A stretch of DNA of 12,254 nt. Origin: Desulfobacteraceae bacterium. GTDB taxonomy: Bacteria > Desulfobacterota > Desulfobacteria > Desulfobacterales > SG8-13. The notes beneath the pieces are model-generated. The model was not told the DNA's origin and did no database searches. It saw only the letters and a program-made list of their open reading frames with translations. This document shows positions 1-6,708 of the stretch, one piece after another. The position numbers were made by a program, and so were the translations under genes. The stretch is from the NCBI GenBank assembly GCA_029287875.1, contig JARFQH010000404.1, forward strand, positions 1 to 12,254, read 5' to 3'. Position 1 is the first letter of the stretch, and each line of letters opens with the position of its first letter.

Positions 1-130
1 TGTAAAACTCGGAAAGGGCCTGGGCGGTGAACGGGTGATCGATATTGTACATCGCCGACCGGTTGAAGAGCAGGGCAAAGGCTCTGCCGATTCTGTAGGA
101 AATTTCTTTCGGGAGCTTCTTGACGGTCAT
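1..130 (-). CDS. N-terminal part of an unrecognised protein (runs off the window)
   Basis: An open frame begins with ATG at 128-130 and continues for 43 codons to the left window edge without a stop. The visible N-terminus starts MTVKKLPKEISYRIGRAFAL and is basic and amphipathic, with no signal peptide or membrane segment. It lies 21 nt downstream of the kinase stop codon on the same strand, so translation from the same mRNA is likely. An AAAGGG stretch about 10 nt upstream of the ATG can serve as ribosome binding site. I do not recognise the family from this fragment, and a role beside the kinase (substrate, partner or output) is only positional inference. Confidence is in its being a gene, not in its function. 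Confidence 0.6.
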   Translation of the reverse strand, partial: MTVKKLPKEISYRIGRAFALLFNRSAMYNIDHPFTAQALSEFY

Positions 131-151
131 GGCTGACAACCCTTTAACTGG

Positions 152-1045
152 TTACAGACGGCGCTGCCGTTGATACTGCTCCAGGTCGCCGAGAAAATCC
201 CGGCCGCTGCCGTAGCGTTGGTCCGGTTCGAAAGCCGTGGCCTTGCCGATGATCCGGTCCATCTCCTGGTCGATCGCCGGATTCACTTCGGAGGGCTTTT
301 TCAGAAAGAAATTCCCCCGGCTGAGAATCTTGTGCTTGAGCAGGTCGGTTTTGCTTTTGAATTCCGGCAGGGGCAGTTCGGCGACGAGCATCTGGTAGAA
401 CATTGTCCCGGCGGCGTAAATATCGGCCCGTCCGTCGACATCCTGGCCGAGGATCTGTTCGGGAGCCATGTAGAGCGGGGTGCCGTGAACGGCCTTGGCG
501 GCTTCGGTGTCGCTGTTCAGGACCTGGACGATACCGAAATCGGTTACCAAAGGCCGACGGGAGTGTTTTTCGATCATGATGTTTCCCGGTTTGATGTCCC
601 GGTGGACGATGCCTTGACTGTGTGCATAATCGAGTGCGTCGAGCATCTGGATCATGACCCGCAGGGTCGCGGGCAGCGGCAGCACGCGTCGCGAGGGGAT
701 CGGGTTTTTCTGGGCGAATTGCATGTATTGGGCCAGAGTGTTCCCCTGGACCAGTTGCATCGTTATGAACAGAAAATCGTCGGTTTCGCCGACCTCGTAT
801 ACCGGAATGATGTTGGGATGGGAAAGAATGGCAACGGCTTCGGCCTCCTGCTGGAAAAGTTCGGCCGACTTCGCCGTGATCAGACTCTTGGGCAGAACCT
901 TGACCGCGATCTGGCGCTTCAGGGACTTTTGAAAAGCGATGAACACGATGGCCATCCCGCCGCGTGCCAGTTCCTTGATGATAATCGAGGTCCCCACCTG
1001 CGTGCCGATCAGACGCTCCGCATTGTAGGCCGCTATCGTCGTCAT
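152..1045 (-). CDS. Soluble Hanks-type serine/threonine protein kinase
   Basis: A 297-residue protein that is nearly all kinase domain and should phosphorylate Ser/Thr on cytosolic partners using ATP. Visible motifs, counted from the ATG: glycine loop ARGGMA at 27-32 (first Gly of the usual GxGxxG replaced by Ala), ATP-anchoring Lys49 in AVKVL, catalytic loop HRDIKPGN at 148-155, DFG at 169-171, APE at 194-196 and the RADIY/G segment near 207-213. There is no transmembrane helix and no PASTA or other sensor domain after the kinase core, unlike the typical PknB layout. I chose ATG at 1045 because AGGAG lies 8 nt upstream; a TTG at 1051 would be only 2 nt from that site. It is 40 nt downstream of the secreted repeat protein and 21 nt upstream of the partial gene, so probably cotranscribed with both. 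Kinase identity is secure; the target is unknown. Confidence 0.93.
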   Translation of the reverse strand: MTTIAAYNAERLIGTQVGTSIIIKELARGGMAIVFIAFQKSLKRQIAVKVLPKSLITAKSAELFQQEAEAVAILSHPNIIPVYEVGETDDFLFITMQLVQGNTLAQYMQFAQKNPIPSRRVLPLPATLRVMIQMLDALDYAHSQGIVHRDIKPGNIMIEKHSRRPLVTDFGIVQVLNSDTEAAKAVHGTPLYMAPEQILGQDVDGRADIYAAGTMFYQMLVAELPLPEFKSKTDLLKHKILSRGNFFLKKPSEVNPAIDQEMDRIIGKATAFEPDQRYGSGRDFLGDLEQYQRQRRL

Positions 1046-1085
1046 TAACAATACTCCTGATGTTTCCGGCTGATAATGTAAAGTA

Positions 1086-1538
1086 TCACTTTATCTTTTT
1101 GTGCATCTCCTCGTAGAGGTCGGCATCGAATGTTCCCATCTCTTCGGAGTGGGCCTTCCAGGTGTACAGACAAATTCTGGCATCCGTGACATTTTCGTGC
1201 TGAATCGCATACTCGAAGCACTGCAGGCTATTCTGAATCGATTTGTCGTAGATTTTCTTTTTGTAGGCATCGTACTCGGCCTGGTCGAAGACACCGGCGT
1301 CAAGGGCGTTGCTGCGCCATATGTTCAGCGCGACGCGGGCGGCGTAAAATCCCTCCTTGTCAATGGCGTATTTCAGGCGCCAGAGGCTGCTGTTGGCGGC
1401 CGACTTGAGTTGCTTCTCGGTAATCGGAGGCTGTGGTGTCGTCTGATCACGGGGGGTGTCGGTTGCCTGCAGTGTGCCGATAAAAAAGAAAAGGACTGCA
1501 GCCCACAGCAGGGCCGGAAAAATCAGGGGCGCTTTCAC
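1086..1538 (-). CDS. Secreted small protein with two tandem ~47-residue repeats
   Basis: A 150-residue protein. Residues 1-25 form a Sec-type signal peptide: Lys2, a long hydrophobic core, and probable cleavage after LQA at 23-25. There is no lipobox cysteine, so a periplasmic or secreted product is expected. The mature part carries two gap-free homologous segments, residues 51-97 and 104-150, sharing 17 of 47 positions, including SL, YAI, the AR..L..W core, G.FD, Y and KKI. Each looks like a helical pair. I do not recognise the family. The start is GTG at 1538, the only one giving a complete signal peptide; its ribosome binding site is weak (purine-rich AAAGATAGA upstream). A good promoter lies about 52 nt upstream. 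It is first in a probable unit with the kinase, although the two act on opposite sides of the membrane. Confidence 0.75.
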   Translation of the reverse strand: MKAPLIFPALLWAAVLFFFIGTLQATDTPRDQTTPQPPITEKQLKSAANSSLWRLKYAIDKEGFYAARVALNIWRSNALDAGVFDQAEYDAYKKKIYDKSIQNSLQCFEYAIQHENVTDARICLYTWKAHSEEMGTFDADLYEEMHKKIK

Positions 1539-1589
1539 GGTCTATCTTTCTATCCTGTCGGGTTTAAAAAATCCTTGTATAATTGAATT

Positions 1590-1618
1590 ATTATAGATGA
1601 TTTTGCGTGGAAAATCAA
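1590..1618 (-). promoter_or_regulatory. Sigma70-type promoter for the repeat protein/kinase unit
   Basis: Read on the minus strand, TTGATT (1613-1618) is followed after exactly 17 nt by a perfect TATAAT (1590-1595). Transcription would begin near 1583, giving a leader of about 45 nt before the GTG at 1538. The region is strongly AT-rich compared with its surroundings. It separates the repeat protein/kinase unit from the membrane protein gene that ends at 1672, so the two need not share a transcript. Confidence 0.7.
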
Positions 1619-1671
1619 AGAGGAATAGGCCATTGTCGGTTGATTTACCGGCCGGCTTGGCCGCGTCCGAT

Positions 1672-3705
1672 TCAGGGAAGATGTATCAAGGCGCCCGGCA
1701 CCGTTGCCCTGTCGAGGGTCGCTTTCCACAGGAGCGTTCCGTCGTGTCCATCCAGCCATTGAGGCGGTGAGCAATCGACGAACATGAGATACGCGATTCG
1801 ACGGTCGCGCGATGACGTCATTATCTCCCGGGTGATTTCCCGCAGCGGGGCCGTCTCGGCGGCTGGAAAACGCCTCAGAAAAGGGTAGGTCAAGGAAGAA
1901 TCTTCGTATATCAACCACAGCCGTTCCGATTTGTCCACCAGACGGCCCGCTGCTTCCACGCGGTCGTCGCCGTAGATCAGAGGAGCGCTCCAGCAACGCT
2001 TGCGTCCCCAGTCGGAAGCCGTCCAGATACTGCCGGCGGAAACGATAGTCCTGGCGGCCCTTTTGCCCCCGGGACGGGGTGCGGCTCTGTAAGCGCCCGC
2101 CCCCGGGCTCGTAAGGCCGTTTGGGAGTGTGAAGGCCGGTTTGTGTTCATTGCAGACAGCGGCATACACCAAAAGCCCGGCTCCGATTGTCATCAAGATC
2201 CGCCGTCCTTTTCTGCTCAGCCGCCAGGGCGGCAGAAAGAATGCGGTACAGACGCTGCCGCACAGAAAAAAAACATCGAAGTAGCGGACATTCTCCGGTC
2301 GCCAGGCGGGAATCAGGGCGACGAGGAAAAAATAGCCGACGAGCGCGACGGCAACTGCCTTCAAGCGTCTTGGCGCCCGCCGGACGGCATAGACGACCGC
2401 CGGCAGAATCAGTACGAAACCGAAGGGCCCGAACCAGGAAAACCGCTCGTCGGCCCCCCAGGCAATTTGGAAAACGGCCGCCGCTCCGCGGCCGTCGAAT
2501 ACTGGTGCTACCAAGGTTTCATAGACGCGCTGCAGCAGGCCGCTTACCGAAAAACCCATTGCCCATTTTAGCAGATTGTCGACCGGAGGAGTGAGATCGA
2601 TACTCTGAAGCAGATAACGGATCGCGTTGGCCGCGGTTCCCTGCAGTCCGTCATTGTTGTACACCATGGTGGACAGTATCCGTGCCCCGTCGCTGCTGCC
2701 GTTTGATACCAGCCTGTGCACCAGGGGCAAGAGCGGTGAAAAGATCAGGGCCGGTATCGAGAACAGCAAGAGAATCGAAGGACGGGCGGCCACCAAGTGC
2801 CACCAGGTCATCATGCCGTGCCGGCGAAAAAGCAGGAGACCGGCGAGCGGCACCAGGACAAGCGGAAATGTCAGTTGCAGGGTCGCCTTTGAAATCATGA
2901 ACACCAAACCGAGTAACAGTAGATACAGATCCCTTGCGTTCGGCGATTCCACGGTCCTAAAGACGGCCAAGAGACAAAACAGGGCCACTGCCGTCGGGAT
3001 GATTTCATATCCGGGCGATGTCGCCAGATACACCATGCGCGGCATGCTGAGAACGATCACCACGACGGTGAAAGCCGTCGACGGCCATGCATAACGGCGC
3101 GACAAGGCGTAAACACTGAAGCCGATGGACAGGTAAGCCGCAAATCCCAGCAGTCCGAGACCCACATCACCGTGGAAGCGGAGGAACAGATGCGGAAGGA
3201 TCAGGATGTTGGCCGAAGCCGGCAATCCCTGGTTCCCGCCCGTAAGGGTGGACACCCCGGCCGGGAACAGTGTGTGGTGGCTCTCGAACTCCAGTACGCG
3301 TGCGATCGACTGCCAGTAAATCGTGCCGGGCGGAATGATCAAGGCCAGCAAGACGAGGTAGCTCCAGACGATCACGATCATGGAACACATCAGCGGGTGT
3401 CGCGACCAGAGAGATTTGACGGCTGTCAGTGCCGGACGCAGGTCGGATCGCCGGTGCACGATAAACGCCAGCGCCAGCGTGGCAGCAATGACCTCGATGA
3501 CCAGGGATGCTGCCGGCAGGTGGAACAGAAAGGCCGACTGGAAGACGAGAGAGAGGCCCATCAAGGTAGCGATGAGGCCATAAGCACAGGAGTCGGCGAC
3601 CGTGTTGCCGCAGCGGCGAAAAAGAATGAAGCCGCTCAGACTTAGAATGATCAGTTCCGCGATGGCCCCGCCTGCGGCAACAACTCCACCGGTTGCACCA
3701 CTCAC
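1672..3705 (-). CDS. Large polytopic membrane protein with C-terminal soluble domain, possibly GT-C glycosyltransferase-like
   Basis: A 677-residue inner-membrane protein. About 12-13 hydrophobic segments can be seen, roughly at 8-29, 38-62, 66-83, 106-126, 164-176, 182-200, 210-228, 235-249, 259-292, 310-329, 424-441, 448-467, 475-492 and 503-518. A soluble tail of about 160 residues follows, with motifs such as WLIYEDSSLTYPF near 597-609. A long loop (about 330-424) separates the two membrane bundles and holds the DERFSWFGPFGF stretch around 419-430. The topology of many helices, a large loop and a C-terminal extracytoplasmic domain resembles GT-C glycosyltransferase-like proteins, but I cannot see a decisive catalytic motif, so substrate and activity are open. 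GTG at 3705 is chosen because AGAGGAG lies 5 nt upstream. No close operon partner is visible: upstream is a 322-nt gap, and the next gene downstream has its own promoter. Confidence 0.72.
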   Translation of the reverse strand: MSGATGGVVAAGGAIAELIILSLSGFILFRRCGNTVADSCAYGLIATLMGLSLVFQSAFLFHLPAASLVIEVIAATLALAFIVHRRSDLRPALTAVKSLWSRHPLMCSMIVIVWSYLVLLALIIPPGTIYWQSIARVLEFESHHTLFPAGVSTLTGGNQGLPASANILILPHLFLRFHGDVGLGLLGFAAYLSIGFSVYALSRRYAWPSTAFTVVVIVLSMPRMVYLATSPGYEIIPTAVALFCLLAVFRTVESPNARDLYLLLLGLVFMISKATLQLTFPLVLVPLAGLLLFRRHGMMTWWHLVAARPSILLLFSIPALIFSPLLPLVHRLVSNGSSDGARILSTMVYNNDGLQGTAANAIRYLLQSIDLTPPVDNLLKWAMGFSVSGLLQRVYETLVAPVFDGRGAAAVFQIAWGADERFSWFGPFGFVLILPAVVYAVRRAPRRLKAVAVALVGYFFLVALIPAWRPENVRYFDVFFLCGSVCTAFFLPPWRLSRKGRRILMTIGAGLLVYAAVCNEHKPAFTLPNGLTSPGAGAYRAAPRPGGKRAARTIVSAGSIWTASDWGRKRCWSAPLIYGDDRVEAAGRLVDKSERLWLIYEDSSLTYPFLRRFPAAETAPLREITREIMTSSRDRRIAYLMFVDCSPPQWLDGHDGTLLWKATLDRATVPGALIHLP

Positions 3706-4027
3706 CGTTTCTCCTCTGCTGTCGGTCCGCTTTCAGTCTGCGATAACCGATGCGCCAATGATTCTTTAGATATGTGTCCAAACGCTGGCCCAACGCAGGC
3801 CTTCGGCTGAAACCAAATCAGTTTTCAGGTTTCGGGTTTCAGGATTTGGGGTTTACTGACACCTGACACCTATAACCCTATTTCCGATGAATCAAATGGT
3901 TGCACTTTAACAACACATGTTCGCATCTGGCGGAGAAGTTACGATCGAAGGCTCTCTTCATTATTAACCTTTTCCTTTCAGAAACGATGCTCCACGAGGG
4001 GAACCCAGCGGGGTCGTCGCTGTGCTT
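3706..4027. other. 322-nt intergenic gap with short tandem repeats
   Basis: This gap lies between the cysteine-rich protein and the membrane protein, both on the minus strand. It holds the heptamer patch described separately (3823-3870) and a CACTTTAA octamer at 3903-3910 that recurs in the 6827-6843 palindrome. A 5-bp stem CAGCG/CGCTG near 4009-4025 is too short and lacks a T-run, so I do not call it a terminator. I could not find a convincing promoter for the membrane protein gene here, and no coding frame that looks real. Confidence 0.5.
3823..3870. repeat. Heptamer tandem repeat patch (TTTCRGG and TGACACC units)
   Basis: Three head-to-tail 7-bp units, TTTCAGG (3823-3829), TTTCGGG (3830-3836) and TTTCAGG (3837-3843), are followed by a degenerate ATTTGGGG. 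Two perfect units TGACACC (3857-3863 and 3864-3870) come next. Two different heptamers thus sit side by side in one intergenic patch. This resembles the heptanucleotide short tandem repeats known from some bacterial genomes; the exact family is not known to me. Confidence 0.7.
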
Positions 4028-4354
4028 TCAGGTTTGTGCTTTCTTGCTCTTCAGGTCTTCGACGATTTCGATCATAAAGTCCCGCATTTCGGTCGCCAAC
4101 CGCAGACACTCGGGGCAGTAAACCTTTTTTCGCATGTGGCCGTGTTCATTGTTCTGGTGCCAGTACCAGCGACCGTAAGGGGACCCTCTGCAGAATTTCT
4201 TGCCGGTGTATTGGGCAATGGGACAGCCGAAGCAGACCGCCATGTAAAAAATTCTGCAGGGGGGGCAGTCCAGGATGCCGCCATCGGAGCTCTTTCCGGC
4301 GATGATCCGGTTCCATTTGCGGACCGACGCTTCCATGATTTTGATCTTGTTCAT
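4028..4354 (-). CDS. Small cysteine-rich, probably metal-binding protein
   Basis: A 108-residue protein when started at ATG 4354. It has seven cysteines in paired motifs: CPPC (30-33), CFGC (41-44), a single Cys55 and CPEC (80-83). Histidines at 66, 71 and 73 lie between them, and the C-terminal helix is charged (about 84-105). No signal peptide or membrane segment is seen. The pattern suggests one or two zinc or iron-sulfur sites in a cytoplasmic protein, which is inference from spacing; I do not recognise the family. I prefer 4354 to the in-frame upstream ATG at 4429 because the longer form would overlap the deacetylase gene by 61 nt, while 4354 has a G-rich GGGGGGA stretch just upstream. 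The gap to the deacetylase stop is 14 nt, so cotranscription is likely and a role linked to the deacetylase is plausible but unproven. Confidence 0.75.
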   Translation of the reverse strand: MNKIKIMEASVRKWNRIIAGKSSDGGILDCPPCRIFYMAVCFGCPIAQYTGKKFCRGSPYGRWYWHQNNEHGHMRKKVYCPECLRLATEMRDFMIEIVEDLKSKKAQT

Positions 4355-4368
4355 GTTCCCCCCGTTTT

Positions 4369-5496
4369 TTAGATGTGGACGGTTCTGCCGGAACAATCGA
4401 TTTTCATCGGCCGAGACAAATTTTTCCAATACCGGCGTTGAACCTTCACGACCCGCTTGAGAGCATAGATGACCTTTTTGGGGTTTGCGGTGGCGGCGAT
4501 GTCGGCGACGGCGCTCATCGTCGCACCGGAGAGCTCATCCAACACCGCCTTGACGCTGTCGCCGATGGTGTGAACATCGTAGCCGCCTTCCAGGACGAGC
4601 GCCAACCGCCCGCTACAGCAGGTCGCGGCGTTTTCCAGAAGACATCGGGTCAGTGCCGCGAAACCCGCTGGCGTGAGGCGCATGCCGCCGTGAGAATCGG
4701 ACGCATGCGGATCGAAACCGGCGGAAACCAGAATCAGGTCCGGTTTGAACTCCGCGCTCAGCGGCATCAGCAGTGCCTGCAGAATCGCGGTGTATTCTCC
4801 GTCTCCATAACCTTTCGGGATCGGGATGTTGATCGAGTATCCTTCCCCACGGCCGATACCCGCGTCGGTGAAACCGCCGGTGCCGGGAAAATGCGGGAAC
4901 TGATGGATTGAGACGAAAAGGACCCGATCGTCTTGTTCGAAGATATGCTGGGTTCCGTTGCCGTGGTGCACATCCCAGTCCAGAATCATCACGCGGTCTA
5001 TGCCGAGAACCTTGCGGGCATAAGCGGCCGCTATTGCGACGTTGTTGAACAGGCAATACCCCATGGCGCGGTTTCTTTCCGCGTGGTGTCCGGGCGGACG
5101 GACAAGGGCGAAGGCATTGGCGAGACGGCCGTCGGCCACCCGGGATACGGCCTCTAACACCCCTCCGACGGCCAGACGCGCGGCTCGGTAGGACCCGGCC
5201 GAGGCGATGGTGTCAGGCGTCAAGGCGGTGGATTCGCGTGAGGCCGTTGCGGCGACTTTTGCCAGGTGGGCGGCCGAGTGGACCAGCAGGATTTCGTCTT
5301 CCTCGGCCGGTCGGGCCTCGACAAGGACAAGCCGGCGCAACCGATCGGTCTGATCCAGCATCCTGTAAACGGCTTCCAAACGCCCATGGTTCTCCGGGTG
5401 GCCGTTTGCGGTTCGGTGCTCCAGAAATGTCAGGTTCCTGACGATGCCGGTGGTCGTCCTGATAGGCGCAGTGATATTGTTTTTTTCACCAGACAT
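4369..5496 (-). CDS. Class II histone-deacetylase-like (AcuC-type) zinc amidohydrolase
   Basis: A 375-residue cytosolic enzyme of the arginase/deacetylase fold. Members remove acetyl or other acyl groups from lysine side chains (AcuC, HDAC-like proteins) or from acetylpolyamines. All hallmark residues are present: RPPGHHAE with the His pair 137/138, DWDVHHGNGT with Asp173, zinc ligands Asp175 and His177, GFDPH with zinc ligand Asp262, and catalytic Tyr306 in EGGYD. Length fits the family, with about 65 extra residues after EGGYD that include a basic stretch. The motif style (RPPGHH, GFDPH, EGGYD) is that of class II-like bacterial enzymes. The ATG at 5496 lies 21 nt after the universal stress protein stop, and the next gene follows after 14 nt, so it is the middle gene of a compact unit. 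Substrate cannot be read from the sequence; protein acyl-lysine and acetylpolyamine are the main alternatives. Confidence 0.93.
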   Translation of the reverse strand: MSGEKNNITAPIRTTTGIVRNLTFLEHRTANGHPENHGRLEAVYRMLDQTDRLRRLVLVEARPAEEDEILLVHSAAHLAKVAATASRESTALTPDTIASAGSYRAARLAVGGVLEAVSRVADGRLANAFALVRPPGHHAERNRAMGYCLFNNVAIAAAYARKVLGIDRVMILDWDVHHGNGTQHIFEQDDRVLFVSIHQFPHFPGTGGFTDAGIGRGEGYSINIPIPKGYGDGEYTAILQALLMPLSAEFKPDLILVSAGFDPHASDSHGGMRLTPAGFAALTRCLLENAATCCSGRLALVLEGGYDVHTIGDSVKAVLDELSGATMSAVADIAATANPKKVIYALKRVVKVQRRYWKNLSRPMKIDCSGRTVHI

Positions 5497-5517
5497 CGGG
5501 CGTCAATCTATCTTTTT

Positions 5518-6432
5518 TCATCGAGCATGCGGTACCGTGAGCACTTCACAGGGTGCATGTCGGAGCAGGGTCTCGGTTGTCGAGCCGATCAATAGCTTCT
5601 GTAACCCATGCCGCGGTCGCACCCCGACGATGATCAGGTCAATGGCGTTAACCGCCGCGTAATCCATGAGGCTGTCCGCGGGATTTCCCTGCAGTACAAC
5701 GGCCTTGAAACGGCTGTTGCGGCGGATGGATTCAGGCAAACGGTTGATCAAACGCTCGTGCAGACGATCCTTCAACGCTTGCTGAACTTCGGGATAGGGC
5801 CCGGCCGCAGGAGCGCCCCGGTCTTCTCCGACCGGCGTTTCGACCGTGTGTGCGAAATGCAGGCTGGTATCGAAGCCACGAGCGAAGGCGGCGGCGCAAT
5901 GATAAAGTTGATCAGCCACAGCGGAAAGGTCGCAGGCCACCAGGATGTTCTGTATCGAGAAGTCATCCGCAGAATAATCCTTGTGCGGTTTAGAGGCTCT
6001 TGAAGCCCGGACCACGAGCAGAGGCCGCGACAGCGTTCGGGCCAGCGCCTCGACGATGGTGCCTCCCAGAAAACGTTTCCAGCCGGACAGCCCATAGCTG
6101 GCGGCAACGACGATCCCGATGTCTTGGTCTCGCACGTAGACTTCGATGGCCTCTACCGGGTCTCCGCTGCGGATGACCGTGCGCCAGTTGATCGGACGGT
6201 TTCCGACCAGATGTGCAATCCGCAGGTGGGTTTTTTCGATCTGCTCCGCTTCGTCGGTGTTCGGAGCGCAGATAGCGTCGTCCGGCAGCGGAATGCGGGG
6301 ACTGTTCAGGGCGTGAAACACGGTGACATTCGTTTCGAAACCCTGCGCCAGACCGGTGGCATAATCGAGGACCGGTTGTGAAAACTTCGAAAAATCGACC
6401 GCGCACAGGATGCTGTTGACCTTGAAGTTCAT
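5518..6432 (-). CDS. Tandem-domain universal stress protein
   Basis: A 304-residue cytosolic protein of two fused USP domains, about 1-143 and 158-304, the size and layout of UspE-like proteins. Each domain starts with the typical beta strand plus Asp (ILCAVDFS at 8-15, ILVACDLS at 163-170) and ends with a VLTVP/LLVVR-type strand. The nucleotide motif G-2x-G-9x-G(S/T) is altered in both halves. In the first, ASYG replaces GxxG (Ala111, then Gly114-9x-Gly124-Thr125). In the second, GVRP replaces it (Gly270, Pro273-9x-Gly283-Ser284). Nucleotide binding is therefore uncertain. The start ATG at 6432 has GGAG about 11 nt upstream. It is the first gene of a unit with the deacetylase (21 nt) and the cysteine-rich protein. 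The leader region 50-130 nt upstream is packed with inverted repeats, so post-transcriptional or operator control is plausible. Confidence 0.92.
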   Translation of the reverse strand: MNFKVNSILCAVDFSKFSQPVLDYATGLAQGFETNVTVFHALNSPRIPLPDDAICAPNTDEAEQIEKTHLRIAHLVGNRPINWRTVIRSGDPVEAIEVYVRDQDIGIVVAASYGLSGWKRFLGGTIVEALARTLSRPLLVVRASRASKPHKDYSADDFSIQNILVACDLSAVADQLYHCAAAFARGFDTSLHFAHTVETPVGEDRGAPAAGPYPEVQQALKDRLHERLINRLPESIRRNSRFKAVVLQGNPADSLMDYAAVNAIDLIIVGVRPRHGLQKLLIGSTTETLLRHAPCEVLTVPHAR

Positions 6433-6475
6433 CGGGCGGTTTTCTCCGATATCGGCTTGATGGTTGACGGCTGTT

Positions 6476-6512
6476 TATTCCGACTCAGGCCTCCCGACCG
6501 GGAGTCGGAATA
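6476..6512. other. 11-bp perfect inverted repeat (hairpin or operator)
   Basis: TATTCCGACTC at 6476-6486 is an exact inverted match to GAGTCGGAATA at 6502-6512, around a 15-nt centre. It lies 44 nt upstream of the USP start codon, inside the probable 5' leader or promoter of that gene. It is followed by no T-run on either strand, so it does not look like a terminator. The 15-nt centre itself takes part in a second inverted repeat (6490-6565). Confidence 0.7.
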
Positions 6513-6565
6513 TCGATCGCTGCGGTGGTCGTGTCCGACGGGCGTGCTCAGGGTCGGTCGGGAGG
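6490..6565. other. Second 11-bp inverted repeat interlocking with the first
   Basis: CCTCCCGACCG at 6490-6500 is an exact inverted match to CGGTCGGGAGG at 6555-6565. The left arm lies inside the loop of the 6476-6512 hairpin, while the right arm lies outside it, so the two helices are either mutually exclusive or form a pseudoknot-like contact. The left arm can also fold locally as CTCCCG/CGGGAG (6491-6496 with 6499-6504). On the plus strand the right arm overlaps the GGAGG run ahead of a small open frame. Confidence 0.6.
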
Positions 6566-6576
6566 AGGAGGAATCG

Positions 6577-6684
6577 GTGAAACATTTAAACCTGGGTCGA
6601 GCGGTTCCCGTTCAAGGCGGGATTAACGGTTCAGCACTGCCTCCGGCCGCCGCCGCCAGTTTGATCAAAGAAGTAACTTTTTAG
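6577..6684 (+). CDS. Possible 35-residue small protein with ideal ribosome binding site
   Basis: A GTG at 6577 starts a 35-codon frame ending at TAG 6682-6684. The purine run GGAGGAGGAGG (6561-6571) ends 5 nt before the GTG, an almost ideal Shine-Dalgarno arrangement. The product would be short and neutral, with a Pro/Ala-rich middle (LPPAAAAS), and shows no signal peptide or membrane helix. I recognise no family and see no promoter for it. It runs opposite to both neighbours and could be a chance frame in a GC-rich leader, so I report it as a candidate only. Confidence 0.2.
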   Translation: MKHLNLGRAVPVQGGINGSALPPAAAASLIKEVTF

Positions 6685-6708
6685 TTTCGGTGAAAAATTC
6701 CAAATCGC

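Noticed and set aside
170..1048. Long plus-strand open frame opposite the kinase gene
   Set aside because: It is a mirror of a clear kinase gene on the minus strand, has no ribosome binding site and a low-complexity, motif-free product.
1649..1663. CGGCC/GGCCG stem after the membrane protein gene as a terminator
   Set aside because: Only 5 bp with a 5-nt loop and no T-run on the minus strand.
1550..1996. Minus-strand frame crossing the end of the membrane protein gene
   Set aside because: It overlaps the membrane protein in another frame, would include the promoter region of the next unit, and is rich in Arg/Ser/Pro as typical of shadow frames.
3823..3870. CRISPR-like array
   Set aside because: The units are 7 bp and directly abutting, with no spacers and no cas genes.
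3900..4121. 73-codon plus-strand frame in and beyond the 3706-4027 gap
   Set aside because: It runs antisense into the cysteine-rich gene and has no ribosome binding site or family signal.
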